From: an uncultured Clostridia bacterium
GTDB taxonomy: Bacteria > Bacillota > Clostridia > TANB77 > CAG-508
Reading direction: 5' to 3'
DNA length: 64,000 nucleotides
NCBI GenBank assembly: GCA_944386325.1
Contig: CALXAP010000001.1
Coordinates: 102,610-166,609, forward strand
Shown here: piece after piece, positions 33,991-44,400 of the stretch
Layout: the number at the start of each line of letters is the position of its first letter
How positions within the stretch are numbered: the first letter of the stretch is position 1
Notes under the pieces: generated by a model
Database searches by the model: none
What the model saw: only the letters and a program-made list of their open reading frames with translations
Told to the model about the DNA's origin: nothing
Position numbers and translations under genes: made by a program

Positions 33991-34020
33991 TTAGATTTTA
34001 TTAAATCTAATCTTTTTTTT
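33991..34020 (+). terminator. intrinsic terminator
   Basis: TTAGATTT (33991-33998) pairs with AAATCTAA (34003-34010), followed by TCTTTTTTTT. Perhaps the former metK-copy terminator. Confidence 0.8.
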
Positions 34021-34029
34021 GTCATTTTA

Positions 34030-34055
34030 TGAAACTTTTTATTATTTTAATTTGT
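34030..34055 (+). promoter_or_regulatory. candidate ECF-type promoter of the C39 surface-protein gene
   Basis: TGAAAC (34030-34035), 16-17 bases, GTATTAA. Start point would be near 34063, just ahead of the TAGGAGGAG ribosome site at about 34077. It matches the arrangement in front of the ECF sigma gene at 29825. Confidence 0.45.
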
Positions 34056-34088
34056 ATTAATAATAAGACTAATATTAGGAGGAGACAA

Positions 34089-35793
34089 ATGTATAAACAT
34101 AGGAAAAAGATAAAGAGAAAATTAAATATAAAAAGAATATTAATATTATTAGCAATTATTACTATTATTATATTGATAATAAAAAATAATTTAATATATA
34201 AAACAATATTAGTATTTAATCCTATTACAATACAAAGTTTAAATATTAATATAAATAAAAATGAAATAGAACCTGGAGAAAAAGTAGAAATATCAACTAT
34301 TATATATCCAGAAAATTATTCTGAAAGTAATTTAGAATGGCACATTTCTGATACTAATATTGTTGATATATCAGATGGTAAAATAATTGGCAAATCACAA
34401 GGTAAAGCAAATATATATTTAACTAATAATGAAATAAAAAGTAATGAAATTGAAATAGAATGTTTAGTAAATATTAAGGAAATATCAATTAGTAACTTAA
34501 TAGATAACATTAAATTGGGTGATACTTATAAATTAGAAGTTCATATTCTACCAGAAAATGCAACATATAAAGATTTGATTTACGAGTCAAGTGATGTGAA
34601 TGTACTTGAAATAAATGAAAATGGAGAATTAAAAGCTAATAATATACGGAAGTAGTATTATAACAATAAAAGATTATAAGCAGAATATATTAAAAGAGTT
34701 TAATATAGAAGTAACTAAAATACCTGTTGAAGATATAAAAATAGATGATGAAAATGTAACTTTAGGTAAAGGACAATCATATATAATTAATGCAAAAGTT
34801 ACACCATCAAATGCTACTTTTAAAGATATTATTTGGAAAAGTAATGATGAGAATATAGTAACTATAAAAAACAGAAAAATTAAAGCAATAAATACTGGTA
34901 CAACAGAAATAACAGCTACTACAGATAATGGAGATAAAATTGCGACTTGTAAAATTAAGGTTACTAATTCATTACCTAAAAATAAGAAAAAATATGCAAA
35001 TGGTAATTATAACATTAGAAGCGGAGAAAGTACTGATTATGAAATTTTAGCTACTACTAAAAAATATGAGGAAATAGAATTTTTGCAAGATATAAAAAAT
35101 GGTTGGATAAAAGTTAGAAATTCAAAAGGTATAGTTGGATATACATTAGTAAAATCAAATTATTATTTGGATGAAAAACCAAGTGATAATTCATATTATA
35201 TTAAAGATGTTCCATATTTAAATCAAATATCATTAGGTTATCCAACAGGGTGTGAAGCGGTATCTGCTACTATGTTATTAAAATATAAGGGATACAATGT
35301 TTCTGTTAAAAATATTATAGATAATACCAAAAATGGTAGTAAAAAATATTTAAGTACTGATGGAAATTGGTATGGTGCAAATCCTTTCAAAGAATTTGTT
35401 GGACATCCATCTATAGGATTAAGTAAAGGTTCGTATGGTGTTTTTGCAAGTCCAATAGTTGATGCAATGAATGTTTATGCAAAAGGTAAGGCTAAAAATA
35501 TTTCTGGTTGTTCAGAAGATACATTGTTTAGTAATATTAATAATGGAAATCCTGTTGTAGTTTGGTGTGTTAAAAATGGAGGAGATTTAAGAAATGGAGT
35601 AAGGTGGTTATATGAAGATGGAAGCGGAAGTTTCCAAGAATTAATTGGTGAACATTGTGCTGTTTTAATAGGTTATGATGATAATTATGTATATTTAAAT
35701 GATCCATCAGCTGGGAAAAATGTTAAACAAGATAAAACAAAATTCATTTCTAATTGGAAAAAATTACATTCTCAAGCAATAATAATAGAATAA
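34089..35793 (+). pseudogene. membrane-anchored BIG2/SH3/C39-peptidase surface protein, frameshifted
   Basis: One frameshift splits a roughly 567-codon gene. Part 1 (34089-34655): cytoplasmic basic start, one membrane helix (KRILILLAIITIIILII), then bacterial Ig-like (BIG2) repeats. The frame is lost at AATAATATACGGAAG near 34645 (one extra base) and resumes at about 34648 with GSSIITIKDYK, another BIG2 repeat, an SH3-like domain (YNIRSGESTDYEIL...GWIKVRNSKGIVGYT) and a C39-like cysteine peptidase (Cys in YPTGCEAVSATML, His in GEHCAVLIGYDDNYVYLNDPS). It would act at the cell wall. TAGGAGGAG sets the start. Confidence 0.8.
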
Positions 35794-35857
35794 TTCAAGA
35801 AATGTGAATTTAATATGAACAGTATGAGTATTTTATGTAAATTTTGGAAATAAATTA

Positions 35858-35885
35858 TTGACTTTATAAAAAGTAGATATATAAT
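35858..35885 (+). promoter_or_regulatory. promoter of hsp20
   Basis: TTGACT (35858-35863), 16 bases, TATAAT (35880-35885). No CIRCE element (TTAGCACTC repeat) is seen, so HrcA control is unlikely here. Confidence 0.7.
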
Positions 35886-35969
35886 ATAAATAATTAAAAA
35901 GATAAATGATTTCTAGTATATATTCACTTATCTTTCTAATAATATATTTTATTGAATGGAGTGATTATT

Positions 35970-36392
35970 ATGATGTTAATACCTAGAAAGAATGAGTTTG
36001 ATTTATTTGATGAGATGTTTAGTGATCCATTTTTTATGAATAATGGAGAATCAAAATTGATGAAAACAGATATAAAGGAGAAAAAAGATAAATATATATT
36101 ATCAATTGATTTACCTGGTTATGATAAAGATTGTATAAAGATAGATATTGATAATGGATATTTAACAGTTCATGCAAAAACAAATCATCATGAAGAAGAA
36201 AAAGAAGAAGGCAAATATGTACGTAAAGAAAGATACATGGGTGAATGTTCAAGAAGCTTCTATGTTGGAGATGATGTAAAAGAAGATGATATAAAAGCAA
36301 GCTTCAAGAATGGTACTTTGCATATAGAGATTCCAAAACATGAAGAAAATAAACAAGTAAAAGAAAAGAAATATATTCCTATAGATGACTAA
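35970..36392 (+). CDS. Hsp20/alpha-crystallin small heat-shock protein
   Basis: 140 aa: N-terminal FDLFDEMFSDPFF, then the alpha-crystallin domain with KYILSIDLPGYDKDCIKIDI, YLTVHAKT, RKERYMGECSRSFYVGDDV and KASFKNGTLHIEIPK, and a basic tail. It binds unfolding proteins without ATP and forms oligomers. GGAG is 8 bases before ATG 35970. Single-gene unit with its own promoter and terminator. Confidence 0.92.
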   Translation: MMLIPRKNEFDLFDEMFSDPFFMNNGESKLMKTDIKEKKDKYILSIDLPGYDKDCIKIDIDNGYLTVHAKTNHHEEEKEEGKYVRKERYMGECSRSFYVGDDVKEDDIKASFKNGTLHIEIPKHEENKQVKEKKYIPIDD

Positions 36393-36393
36393 A

Positions 36394-36427
36394 AAAAGCT
36401 ATTGCAATATTTTTTGCAATAGCTTTT
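36394..36427. terminator. intrinsic terminator after hsp20
   Basis: A perfect 14-bp stem (AAAAGCTATTGCAA / TTGCAATAGCTTTT) with a 6-nt loop and T-run; A-run on the left makes it usable from both sides. Confidence 0.9.
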
Positions 36428-36516
36428 TAGTTTTAGTTAAAAGAAGATTGACTTCATATCAACTTTGCTTATCTTGCTGGTAATTAAAATAATTGATGTT
36501 TTAAGTAAAATTAAAT

Positions 36517-37092
36517 TCATAATAATATTGGCTGAATTTGTTCGTTTTCTAAAGCTAATTCAATAGTCTTAATTATTAATTTTGGATCAAAAACTAATGA
36601 ACGAGGTTTAGTTATTGGATTATCTTGTCTAAATGGTACAAAATAAAAGTTCCTTCTATTTAGCAATTTACCTATATTTTGTGCACTGCCAGATAATCCA
36701 TCATTAGTAGAAACTCCTATAACAACATTATTTCCATTTCTTAAATTTGATTTCGTAGCCATCAGTACAGGAGTATCTGTAATACCATTAGCTAGCTTTG
36801 CTAAAGTATTACCAGTACAAGGAATAATAACAATTATATCAGTCATTTGTTTTGGACCTATTGGTTCTGCATCTTGTATAGTATTAATAATTTTATTTCT
36901 TGTAATATCTTCTACAGTTTTTATAAATTCACTAGCTTTTCCAAATTTAGTATCTAAGTTGTAGCTATTAAATGACATTATAGGAATAATATTAGCACCA
37001 GTTTTTTTTAGTTCTGATAGTTGTTCAATTACATTTTTAAATGTACAAAAAGAGCCAGTCATACAAAAACCTATATTTTTTCCTTCTAACAT
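36517..37092 (-). CDS. dpaB: dipicolinate synthase subunit B
   Basis: 191 aa flavoprotein-like subunit: GKNIGFCMTGSFCTFKNVI at the start, EPIGPKQMTDIIVIIPCTGNTLAKLANGITDTPVLMATKS in the middle and RNFYFVPFRQDNP near the end are characteristic of SpoVFB/DpaB. With DpaA it makes dipicolinic acid for the spore core in the mother cell, so the organism is, or descends from, a spore former. DpaA, usually adjacent, is absent here. AAGGGAGTG precedes the ATG. Confidence 0.88.
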   Translation of the reverse strand: MLEGKNIGFCMTGSFCTFKNVIEQLSELKKTGANIIPIMSFNSYNLDTKFGKASEFIKTVEDITRNKIINTIQDAEPIGPKQMTDIIVIIPCTGNTLAKLANGITDTPVLMATKSNLRNGNNVVIGVSTNDGLSGSAQNIGKLLNRRNFYFVPFRQDNPITKPRSLVFDPKLIIKTIELALENEQIQPILL

Positions 37093-37284
37093 TTTTTCAC
37101 TCCCTTCTATAATAGGGTTAAAGAAATATAATCTCTTTATGTTTATTTTATGAAATTATGTTAATTAAAGTTACAAACAAACTATAAGTTTGAATTTACT
37201 AAAAAATAAAAATCTAATGTTTTTTTAATACATTTACTAATAATATTTTTATATGATAAAATATATATGGAAGAGAGGTATAAG

Positions 37285-37947
37285 ATGAAATATATGATAG
37301 TTAAAATAATTATAATAATAATTGTATTATTGGTAATTTTAGTATTTGGAATAAATTTTTATGTTAAAGCAAGTACAAAAAAACAAATAATAGATAATGA
37401 AAGTGAATTAAGTAATTTATCTGATGTGGACTGTATTTTAATTTTAGGAGCTGGTGTTAGAAATAATGCGCCTTCTCCAATGTTAGAAGATAGATTACTA
37501 AAAGGCATAGAATTATATAATAAAAATATCTCAAATAAAATTATTATGAGTGGAGATCATGGTAGGGAAGAGTATGATGAAGTAAACATTATGAAAGATT
37601 TTGCTATTGACAAGGGAATTGAATCTGAAGATATATTTATGGATCATGCTGGATTTTCTACATATGAAAGTATATATAGAACTAAAGAAATATTTGAAGC
37701 TAAAAAAATTATAATTGTTACACAAAGTTATCATCTATATAGAGCTTTATATATTGCTAATAGTCTAGGAATAGAAGCATATGGAGTATCAGCAGACTTA
37801 CGAACTTATACGAATCAGTTGTCACGTGAAATTAGAGAAATTGTAGCAAGAGATAAGGATTTTATTAAATGCATATATAAACCTAAGCCAACATATCTTG
37901 GTGACACTATACCTGTAAGTGGGAATGGAGATATAACAAATGATTGA
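37285..37947 (+). CDS. SanA/YdcF-type DUF218 membrane protein
   Basis: 220 aa: one N-terminal membrane helix, then the DUF218 domain (DCILILGAGVRNNAPSPMLEDRL, KIIMSGDHG, STYESIYRTKEIF, IIVTQSYHLYRALYIA) facing outward. SanA-like proteins affect envelope barrier function and vancomycin tolerance; the reaction is not known. GAGAGG is 6 bases from ATG 37285; an ATG at 37267 overlaps that site. It overlaps the NUDIX gene by 8 bases. Confidence 0.85.
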   Translation: MKYMIVKIIIIIIVLLVILVFGINFYVKASTKKQIIDNESELSNLSDVDCILILGAGVRNNAPSPMLEDRLLKGIELYNKNISNKIIMSGDHGREEYDEVNIMKDFAIDKGIESEDIFMDHAGFSTYESIYRTKEIFEAKKIIIVTQSYHLYRALYIANSLGIEAYGVSADLRTYTNQLSREIREIVARDKDFIKCIYKPKPTYLGDTIPVSGNGDITND

Positions 37948-38458
37948 TAAAAAAGAAGGAATAATAGTGGAGTTAAGAGATTATTATAATGTAAATAAAG
38001 AGCCAATAGGAGAAACTTATCCATCAAATATAGAACCAACAGGAGATAAATATATGTTAATTGTAGTTATTTTTATACAAAATTCAAAAGGAGAATATTT
38101 AATACAAAAAGCTACAAAAAGAAAAGGAGGAAAATGGGGGACAACTAGTGGGCATCCAGTAGCAGGAGAAAATTCAATAAAAGGCATGAATAGAGAAATA
38201 AGGGAAGAATTAGGAATAGATATTCCAATAGAAAAATATAAATTTGTAAATACATTTATAGGACACAATAAAATAGTGGACTTATATTATTTAATGGAAG
38301 ATATAGATATCTTAAAATTATCTTTACAGCCAGAAGAAGTAGAAAAAGTAAAATGGGTAACAAAAGAAGAAATAGACACACTAATTAAAGACAATGATTT
38401 TGAGAAAACTCATACAAAATTATTTGCAGACTTACAAAAATGGATGAATAATGATTGA
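37940..38458 (+). CDS. NUDIX hydrolase (IPP-isomerase-like)
   Basis: 172 aa with a perfect NUDIX box GHPVAGENSIKGMNREIREELGI (Gx5Ex7REUxEExGU; positions about 68-90). The N-terminal Nxxx-GxxxP layout and a hydrophobic beta strand before the box resemble Idi-like NUDIX proteins. It cleaves nucleoside or prenyl diphosphate-type substrates; which one cannot be told. Overlaps the preceding SanA-like gene, so co-translated. Confidence 0.88.
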   Translation: MIDKKEGIIVELRDYYNVNKEPIGETYPSNIEPTGDKYMLIVVIFIQNSKGEYLIQKATKRKGGKWGTTSGHPVAGENSIKGMNREIREELGIDIPIEKYKFVNTFIGHNKIVDLYYLMEDIDILKLSLQPEEVEKVKWVTKEEIDTLIKDNDFEKTHTKLFADLQKWMNND

Positions 38459-38480
38459 TAAAAAATAAATAAAAATGCTC

Positions 38481-38531
38481 TTGACAATAAACAAACGTTC
38501 GTGTTATTATAAATATACAGAACATTTGTTT
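38481..38531 (+). promoter_or_regulatory. LexA-controlled promoter
   Basis: TTGACA (38481-38486), 18 bases, TATTAT (38505-38510). AAACAAACGTTCG (from 38489) fits the Gram-positive LexA box CGAACRNRYGTTCG at all but its first two bases and sits inside the spacer. GAACATTTGTTT (38520-38531) is a second, weaker box downstream. Confidence 0.7.
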
Positions 38532-38547
38532 ATTTGTGGAGGTTTTT

Positions 38548-38826
38548 ATGAAATTATCAAATATATTTATAATTATAGTATTAGTTTTATCTATTATATT
38601 TTTATGTAACAATATATCTTTTTCGGAAAAGAGTATAGAATATAAAAAAATATATACATCATATGGGGATACATTATGGTCAATAGCAAAAGAACAAAAA
38701 GAAAATAATGTATATTATAAGGATAAAAGTTTACAATATATTATTAATGATATAAAGGATATAAATACATTAAAAAAATCTGGGTTAAGTACTGGTCAAG
38801 AATTATTAATACCTGAATTAAAATAG
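38548..38826 (+). CDS. yneA: YneA-like LysM cell-division suppressor
   Basis: 92 aa: one N-terminal membrane helix, then a LysM-type segment (YTSYGDTLWSIAKEQKENN...STGQELLIPEL). YneA proteins delay division during the SOS response. The LexA boxes in front and a XerC-type recombinase next door match the usual Firmicutes context (lexA itself is not here). GGAGG (38538-38542) sets ATG 38548; an upstream GTG is rejected. Confidence 0.8.
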   Translation: MKLSNIFIIIVLVLSIIFLCNNISFSEKSIEYKKIYTSYGDTLWSIAKEQKENNVYYKDKSLQYIINDIKDINTLKKSGLSTGQELLIPELK

Positions 38827-38843
38827 AGAAATTATTTATATAA

Positions 38844-38881
38844 AAAGCTATTACTCAATTGTTATTATGAATAATAGCTTT
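38844..38881. terminator. convergent terminator between yneA and xerC
   Basis: AAAGCTATTA (38844-38853) pairs with TAATAGCTTT (38872-38881). Short A/T tracts on both sides make it usable by either gene. Confidence 0.6.
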
Positions 38882-38897
38882 AAAAATAAAAATATAA

Positions 38898-39896
38898 TTA
38901 TTTTGTTTTCATTATATTGTCTGCAAGTGGGTTATTTTCAACAGCTGCACGTATTTGACTATTATCAACATGTGTATAAATTTCTGTAGTTGAAATACTT
39001 TCGTGTCCAAGAAGTTCTTGTAGAGCTCTGATATCTACATGACCATATTTATACATTAATGTTGCTGCAGTGTGTCGTAGTTTATGTGTAGAATATTTTC
39101 TTGTATCAAGACCAGCTCTAGCTAATTCATTTTTTACAACAGTTTGTACAGTCCTTTGACTAATCCTTTCATTTCTTTCACTTAAAAAAAGCGCATCTTT
39201 ATCTGTTATTTTAATTCTATCCTTAGGTCTTATTTTTAAATATTCAGTAATTGCACTCATACATGCCTTGTTTAAATATATTGTTCTTTCTTTATTTCCT
39301 TTACCTATAACATTAAGCTTTTCATCTGAAAAATTTATGTCTTTTATATTAATATTTACAAGTTCAGATAAACGCATACCACAATTTAAGAAAAGTGTAA
39401 TTATTGCATAATCTCTTAATTTATTTCGAGATTTAGGATCTTTATTTGCGACAGAATTAAGTAATCTTTTACTGTCATCTAAAGATAAATATTTAGGAAC
39501 ACGCTTATCTAATTTTGGACTTTCTAAATTTTGTGCTGGATTTATTTCTAAAATATTAGCTTTTGTAGTTAAATAATTAAAAAATGTTTTTAGACTAGCT
39601 ACTTTCCTTGCACGAGTTGCAGCTTTACTATGGTGCTCTCTTGTTAGATATGCTAAATATGCATGTAAATCATTTAATTTAATTTTTTTTAGTATTTCTA
39701 TGTTCATATCTTTTATAATTATATTTTTAAATTCTTCTTCGTCAGTTAAATTAAAATGTAATAATAAAAATCTTAAAAAATTACTAATATCATAATTATA
39801 TTCTTTTATAGTATTAGGAGATTTGTTTAAAATTGTTTCTATATAGTCTAAAAAAGAATTTAAAAAGTATGGATTTTCATCTGTTTTTATTCCCAT
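38898..39896 (-). CDS. tyrosine recombinase XerC/XerD-like
   Basis: 332 aa. An N-terminal SAM-like core-binding domain (to about 125) and a catalytic domain with the full set: Arg175 (CGMRLSEL), Lys199 (IGKGNKER), His271/Arg274 (STHKLRHT), His298 (LLGHES) and Tyr307 (EIYTH). Size and sequence fit chromosome-dimer resolution (XerC) better than a phage integrase, and the neighbour is yneA. It could nevertheless act on elements in this repeat-rich window. Confidence 0.88.
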   Translation of the reverse strand: MGIKTDENPYFLNSFLDYIETILNKSPNTIKEYNYDISNFLRFLLLHFNLTDEEEFKNIIIKDMNIEILKKIKLNDLHAYLAYLTREHHSKAATRARKVASLKTFFNYLTTKANILEINPAQNLESPKLDKRVPKYLSLDDSKRLLNSVANKDPKSRNKLRDYAIITLFLNCGMRLSELVNINIKDINFSDEKLNVIGKGNKERTIYLNKACMSAITEYLKIRPKDRIKITDKDALFLSERNERISQRTVQTVVKNELARAGLDTRKYSTHKLRHTAATLMYKYGHVDIRALQELLGHESISTTEIYTHVDNSQIRAAVENNPLADNIMKTK

Positions 39897-39916
39897 ATTT
39901 ATTAATCATATTCCTT

Positions 39917-41258
39917 TCAAAAATTATTTATAATTAATGTAATTATAGAATGTTTTTTTATATTATCTGAATATAAATTATTTTTTATATTTATTTTAAA
40001 ATCTAAATCTTCATTATTACGGTTTAATAATATAACTACAATATTATTATCAGGAGTAAGAAAAGCTGATACCTCTATTTTATCTGTAAATGAACTATAT
40101 GCAATATTTCTAGAATTTTGTTTAATATATTTACTAAAATGTCCAATATAATAATAAGATAGCTTTTTATAATATTTTGTACAACGTTTATTTGACATTA
40201 TAGGGGCATTACAAAAATTACTTGCATGATTAGGTCCGTCCACTAGAATCTAATACTAAATTCCAATCTATATATGCATTTGAACCGTTATTTAAGTCAC
40301 CAATGATATCATGTGCATAAATTTCTGCATCTATAAGTTCATCTTTTTTATTAGGTTTTGAGTATGGGATAGAACCTTCTGTATGTATAAGTAGTAATTC
40401 AGGACATAAATTTTTTAATAATCTTAAATTATTAAAATGATCTCCTGTATAATAATGATAAGCAACTCCACTAATTAAATTAGATATGTTAGGATTTTTA
40501 TACATATCATTAATTCTATAGATTATACGCTCTTTATTATTGTCCCATACTAATATTTTAGTATTTATTTTATAGAATTTTAAAGTAGGGTATAAGTAAT
40601 TTTCAATAAAACTAGTTTCATCCTTTGCACTATAATTACATGATTCCCATTCTTTTGATGATTCAGGTTCATTTTGTACAGTGATGTAATTTATATCAAT
40701 ATTATTCTTTTGATAAATCTGTATATATTTAATTAAGTAATCTGCCCATAATTGTTTATATGTATTTAATAGTTTACCACCATTATACATAGAATTGTTA
40801 TCTTTCATAAAAGCAGGTGGACTCCAAGGCGATGCTATGAATTTTATATTGGGATTTACATTTTGTGCTAAATTTATTGCAGGAATAATATATTTTTCAT
40901 CTCGAGACATATCAAGGTTACTTAAATCTTTATTTTTATTATCTAAGTATGAATATGTTTCTAATGAAAAGTCAGAACTGTTTATTTGCACTCTTGCAAA
41001 ATTATAAGCAAGTCCATCTTCTGAAAAATAATCTTTTATAAATTCATTTTGAGTATCTTCTTTAAATTTAGTTATTATATAAGATGAAGATTCGCTAAAA
41101 GCTCCACCAAACCCTAAAATTTTTTGATATATAATTTCAGGATATAATATTATTAAATTTTTATTTTCATTATTTAATTTATATTTACATTCCATATCTT
41201 CATATTTGTATAAAAATCTATTTTCTTTTTGATTTGTTTCTATTTTTGATACATTCAT
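39917..41258 (-). pseudogene. GH30-family glycoside hydrolase with a frameshift
   Basis: About 447 codons in two frames. From 41258 (GGAGGT about 10 bases upstream) it reads a GH30/glucosylceramidase-like barrel: GFGGAFSESSSYI, ASPWSPPAFMKDN, acid/base Glu in TVQNEPE, nucleophile Glu in LIHTEGS. At 40237-40243 one extra base turns LVLDSSGGPNHASNFC into a stop; the rest (GPNHASNFCNAPIM and a beta domain) continues in the next frame to 39917. No signal peptide, so it would act inside the cell. Without the shift it would be a complete enzyme. Confidence 0.82.
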
Positions 41259-41408
41259 ATATATTGAAACCTCCAAATTATTGTATCTATTATACAACAA
41301 TTTTTTAGTTTTGTGCAAAAATTATAATATTTATTATTTTAACTACTAAATTTTGAATTTAAAAAAAGATATATTATAAAACAAAAAAGAAACAAGATTG
41401 CAGGATAA

Positions 41409-41437
41409 TTGAAAAAATATATAAAATTTGTTAAAAT
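41409..41437 (+). promoter_or_regulatory. promoter of the MacB-type transporter
   Basis: TTGAAA (41409-41414), 17 bases, TAAAAT (41432-41437), about 57 bases before the ATG. Confidence 0.6.
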
Positions 41438-41493
41438 ACTATTTGCGATAAAAATTTAAATTAAAAGATTATATAAACATAGGAGAGTTATGT

Positions 41494-44400
41494 ATGTTAC
41501 AAATAAAAAATATTTTTAAAGAATATAAAACAGGAAATTTAGTGCAAAAGGCTTTAGATGATGTGAGTTTAAATTTAAGAGATAATGAATTTGTTGCGAT
41601 TCTTGGACCAAGTGGCTCTGGAAAAACAACACTTTTAAATATTATTGGTGGTTTAGACCGTTATGATAAAGGTGATTTAATAATTAATGGTATTTCTACT
41701 AAAAATTATAAAGATAGAGATTGGGATTCTTATCGAAATCATACAATTGGTTTTGTGTTTCAAAGTTATAATTTAATACCACATCAAACCATTTTGGCAA
41801 ATGTAGAACTAGCATTAACTATTTCTGGAGTATCAAAAAGTAAACGTAGACAAAGAGCAATAAAAGCTCTTGAACAAGTAGGACTTGCAAATCAACTTCA
41901 CAAAAAGCCAAATCAATTATCTGGTGGACAAATGCAAAGAGTTGCTATTGCAAGAGCTTTAGTTAATAATCCAGACATTGTTCTTGCTGATGAGCCAACA
42001 GGTGCTTTAGATAGTGATACAAGTGTTCAAGTTATGGAACTATTAAAAGAAGTTGCAAAAGACCGTTTAGTAGTAATGGTAACACATAATCCAGAATTAG
42101 CAGAAAATTATGCTACACGTATTGTTAATATAAGAGATGGAAAAATACGTTCTGATACAAATCCATATATAATAGAAAATGAGAAGAATAAAAAGCCAGA
42201 ACATAAAAACTTAGGAAAAACATCAATGTCTTTTTTTACTTCGTTGTCACTAAGTTTTAATAATTTAAGAACTAAAAAAGGAAGAACAATTTTAACATCT
42301 TTTGCTGGTTCAATAGGCATTATTGGTATAGCACTTATATTATCATTATCAAATGGAGTAAATGCATATATTAAATCAGTAGAAGAAGATACATTGTCAG
42401 AATATCCTCTTCAGATAAGAAGTTCAGGTATTGATATAAGCTCACTATTAGTGAATTCAAGTAATAATGATAGTGCAAATGAAGATAAAGGAGATATAAA
42501 TGTTAGTAAACAATTAACTAATATGTTTTCTACAATTGGTTCTAATGATTTAGCATCTTTAAAACAATATTTAGAAAGTGATAGTTGCCCTATAAATGAA
42601 TATGCAAAGGATATAGAATATACATATGATGTTACACCTAGAATTTATAGTTCAGATATAGAAAATTTAAGACAATTAAATCCAGATATCACTTTTTCAA
42701 GTTTAGGAATAGGTTCAGGAGTATCTGCAAATAGTATGATGTCTAGTATGATGAGTACAGATGTGTTTTTTCAAATGCCAGCTGACGCAAATTTATATAA
42801 AGATCAATATGATATAAAAGCGGGAAATTGGCCTACTAATTATAATGAATGTGTTTTAGTTTTATCATCAAAGGGTAATGTTAGTGATTTTTTACTATAT
42901 ACATTAGGTTTGAGAGATCATAGTGAACTAGATGATTTGGTTACTCAATTTTCAAATGGCGAAGATGTAGATACACCCGATAATTTAGGTTCATATTCTT
43001 ATAATGATATTTTAGGAATTACTTTCAAATTAGTTAATAGCAGTGATTGTTATGAGTATGATGAAGAATATAAAGTTTGGCGTGATAAGACTGACAATAC
43101 AGAATATATGAAAAGCATTGTAAAAAATGGAGAAGATTTAAAAATTGTTGGAATTGTGCAACCAAAAGAGGGAGCAACGAGCGCTATGTTATCAACAGGG
43201 ATATGTTATCCTGAGTCTTTAACAAATCATGTTATTGAGAGTGCAAAAAATAGTAAAATAGTGCAGGAACAATTAGCAAACCCAGAAGTTAATGTATTTA
43301 CAGGCAAAAGATTTGATGATACTGAAAAAGAAAATTCTTTTGATATGAATTCATTAATTGATGTAGATACAAATGCTATACAATCAGCTTTTAAGATAGA
43401 CCAATCTAAAATAAAAGTAGATTTTGGAAATTTAAATGATGTATTTACAAAAAACTCATTACCTTCTATTGATATTAATGATATTTTAAGCAATATCAAA
43501 TTTACTATGTCTAGTGAAGACATAAAAGGAATATTAAATGACTTTTTAAAAGGCTATGAATTATACATGCAAGAAAACTCAGAAATTGATTTTAGTCAAA
43601 TAGGAAAACAATTATCAGATTATTTACAATCAAAAGAAGCTAATGATTTACTAAATAAGAAAATAGAAGAAATCATTAAAGAAAATGGTAGTTTAACTAT
43701 TACACAAGAACAAATGCAAGATATTATGATGGAAATTCTAAAAGGATATGAAAAATATGTAGATGATAATGAATTGATAAGTGTTGAAGATTTGGACAAA
43801 TATCTTACGGAATATCTTGAATCTGATGAGGCTAAAAATATTATTACTAGCAATTTATCAAAGATTATAAAATCTCAAGATATAGAAACACAAATATCAA
43901 ATATAATGGAAAAATATATGCAAAATGTTATGAGTTCAATGAGTAAAAGTATACAAAAAGAAATGCAGTCTAGTATTGCTAATTTGAGTAAATCAATAAC
44001 AAGAGCAATTAGTATAGATGAAAACGCTTTTTTAAATGCATTTCACATGAAAATGGATGAGGAAGAATTATCAGAATTATTTAATTCTCTTATGACTAAA
44101 GAAAATGTTACTTATGATAGTAATTTAAAAAAATTAAATTATGCTAATCTTGATGAACCAAGTGGCATTAATATATATCCAAGGGATTTTGAAGGAAATA
44201 AATCAATTACTAATTTATTAAATGAGTATAATACACGTATGCAAGAAGAGGGAAATGAAGATAAGGTAATTTCATTTACTGATATGGTAGGAACTTTGAT
44301 GAGTTCAGTAACTACTATTGTTAATACAATTAGTTATGTGTTAATTGCATTTGTCGCAATATCTTTAGTTGTTTCTTCTATTATGATTGGAGTTATTACA

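Noticed and set aside
35820-35970. CIRCE/HrcA control of hsp20
   Set aside because: No TTAGCACTC-N9-GAGTGCTAA repeat is present in the upstream region.
38898-39896. Recombinase as the integrase of a 47-kb element bounded by the 17081 and 63959 repeats
   Set aside because: The gene looks like housekeeping XerC beside yneA, it is not at an element edge, and the repeats are too short to support an att pair.
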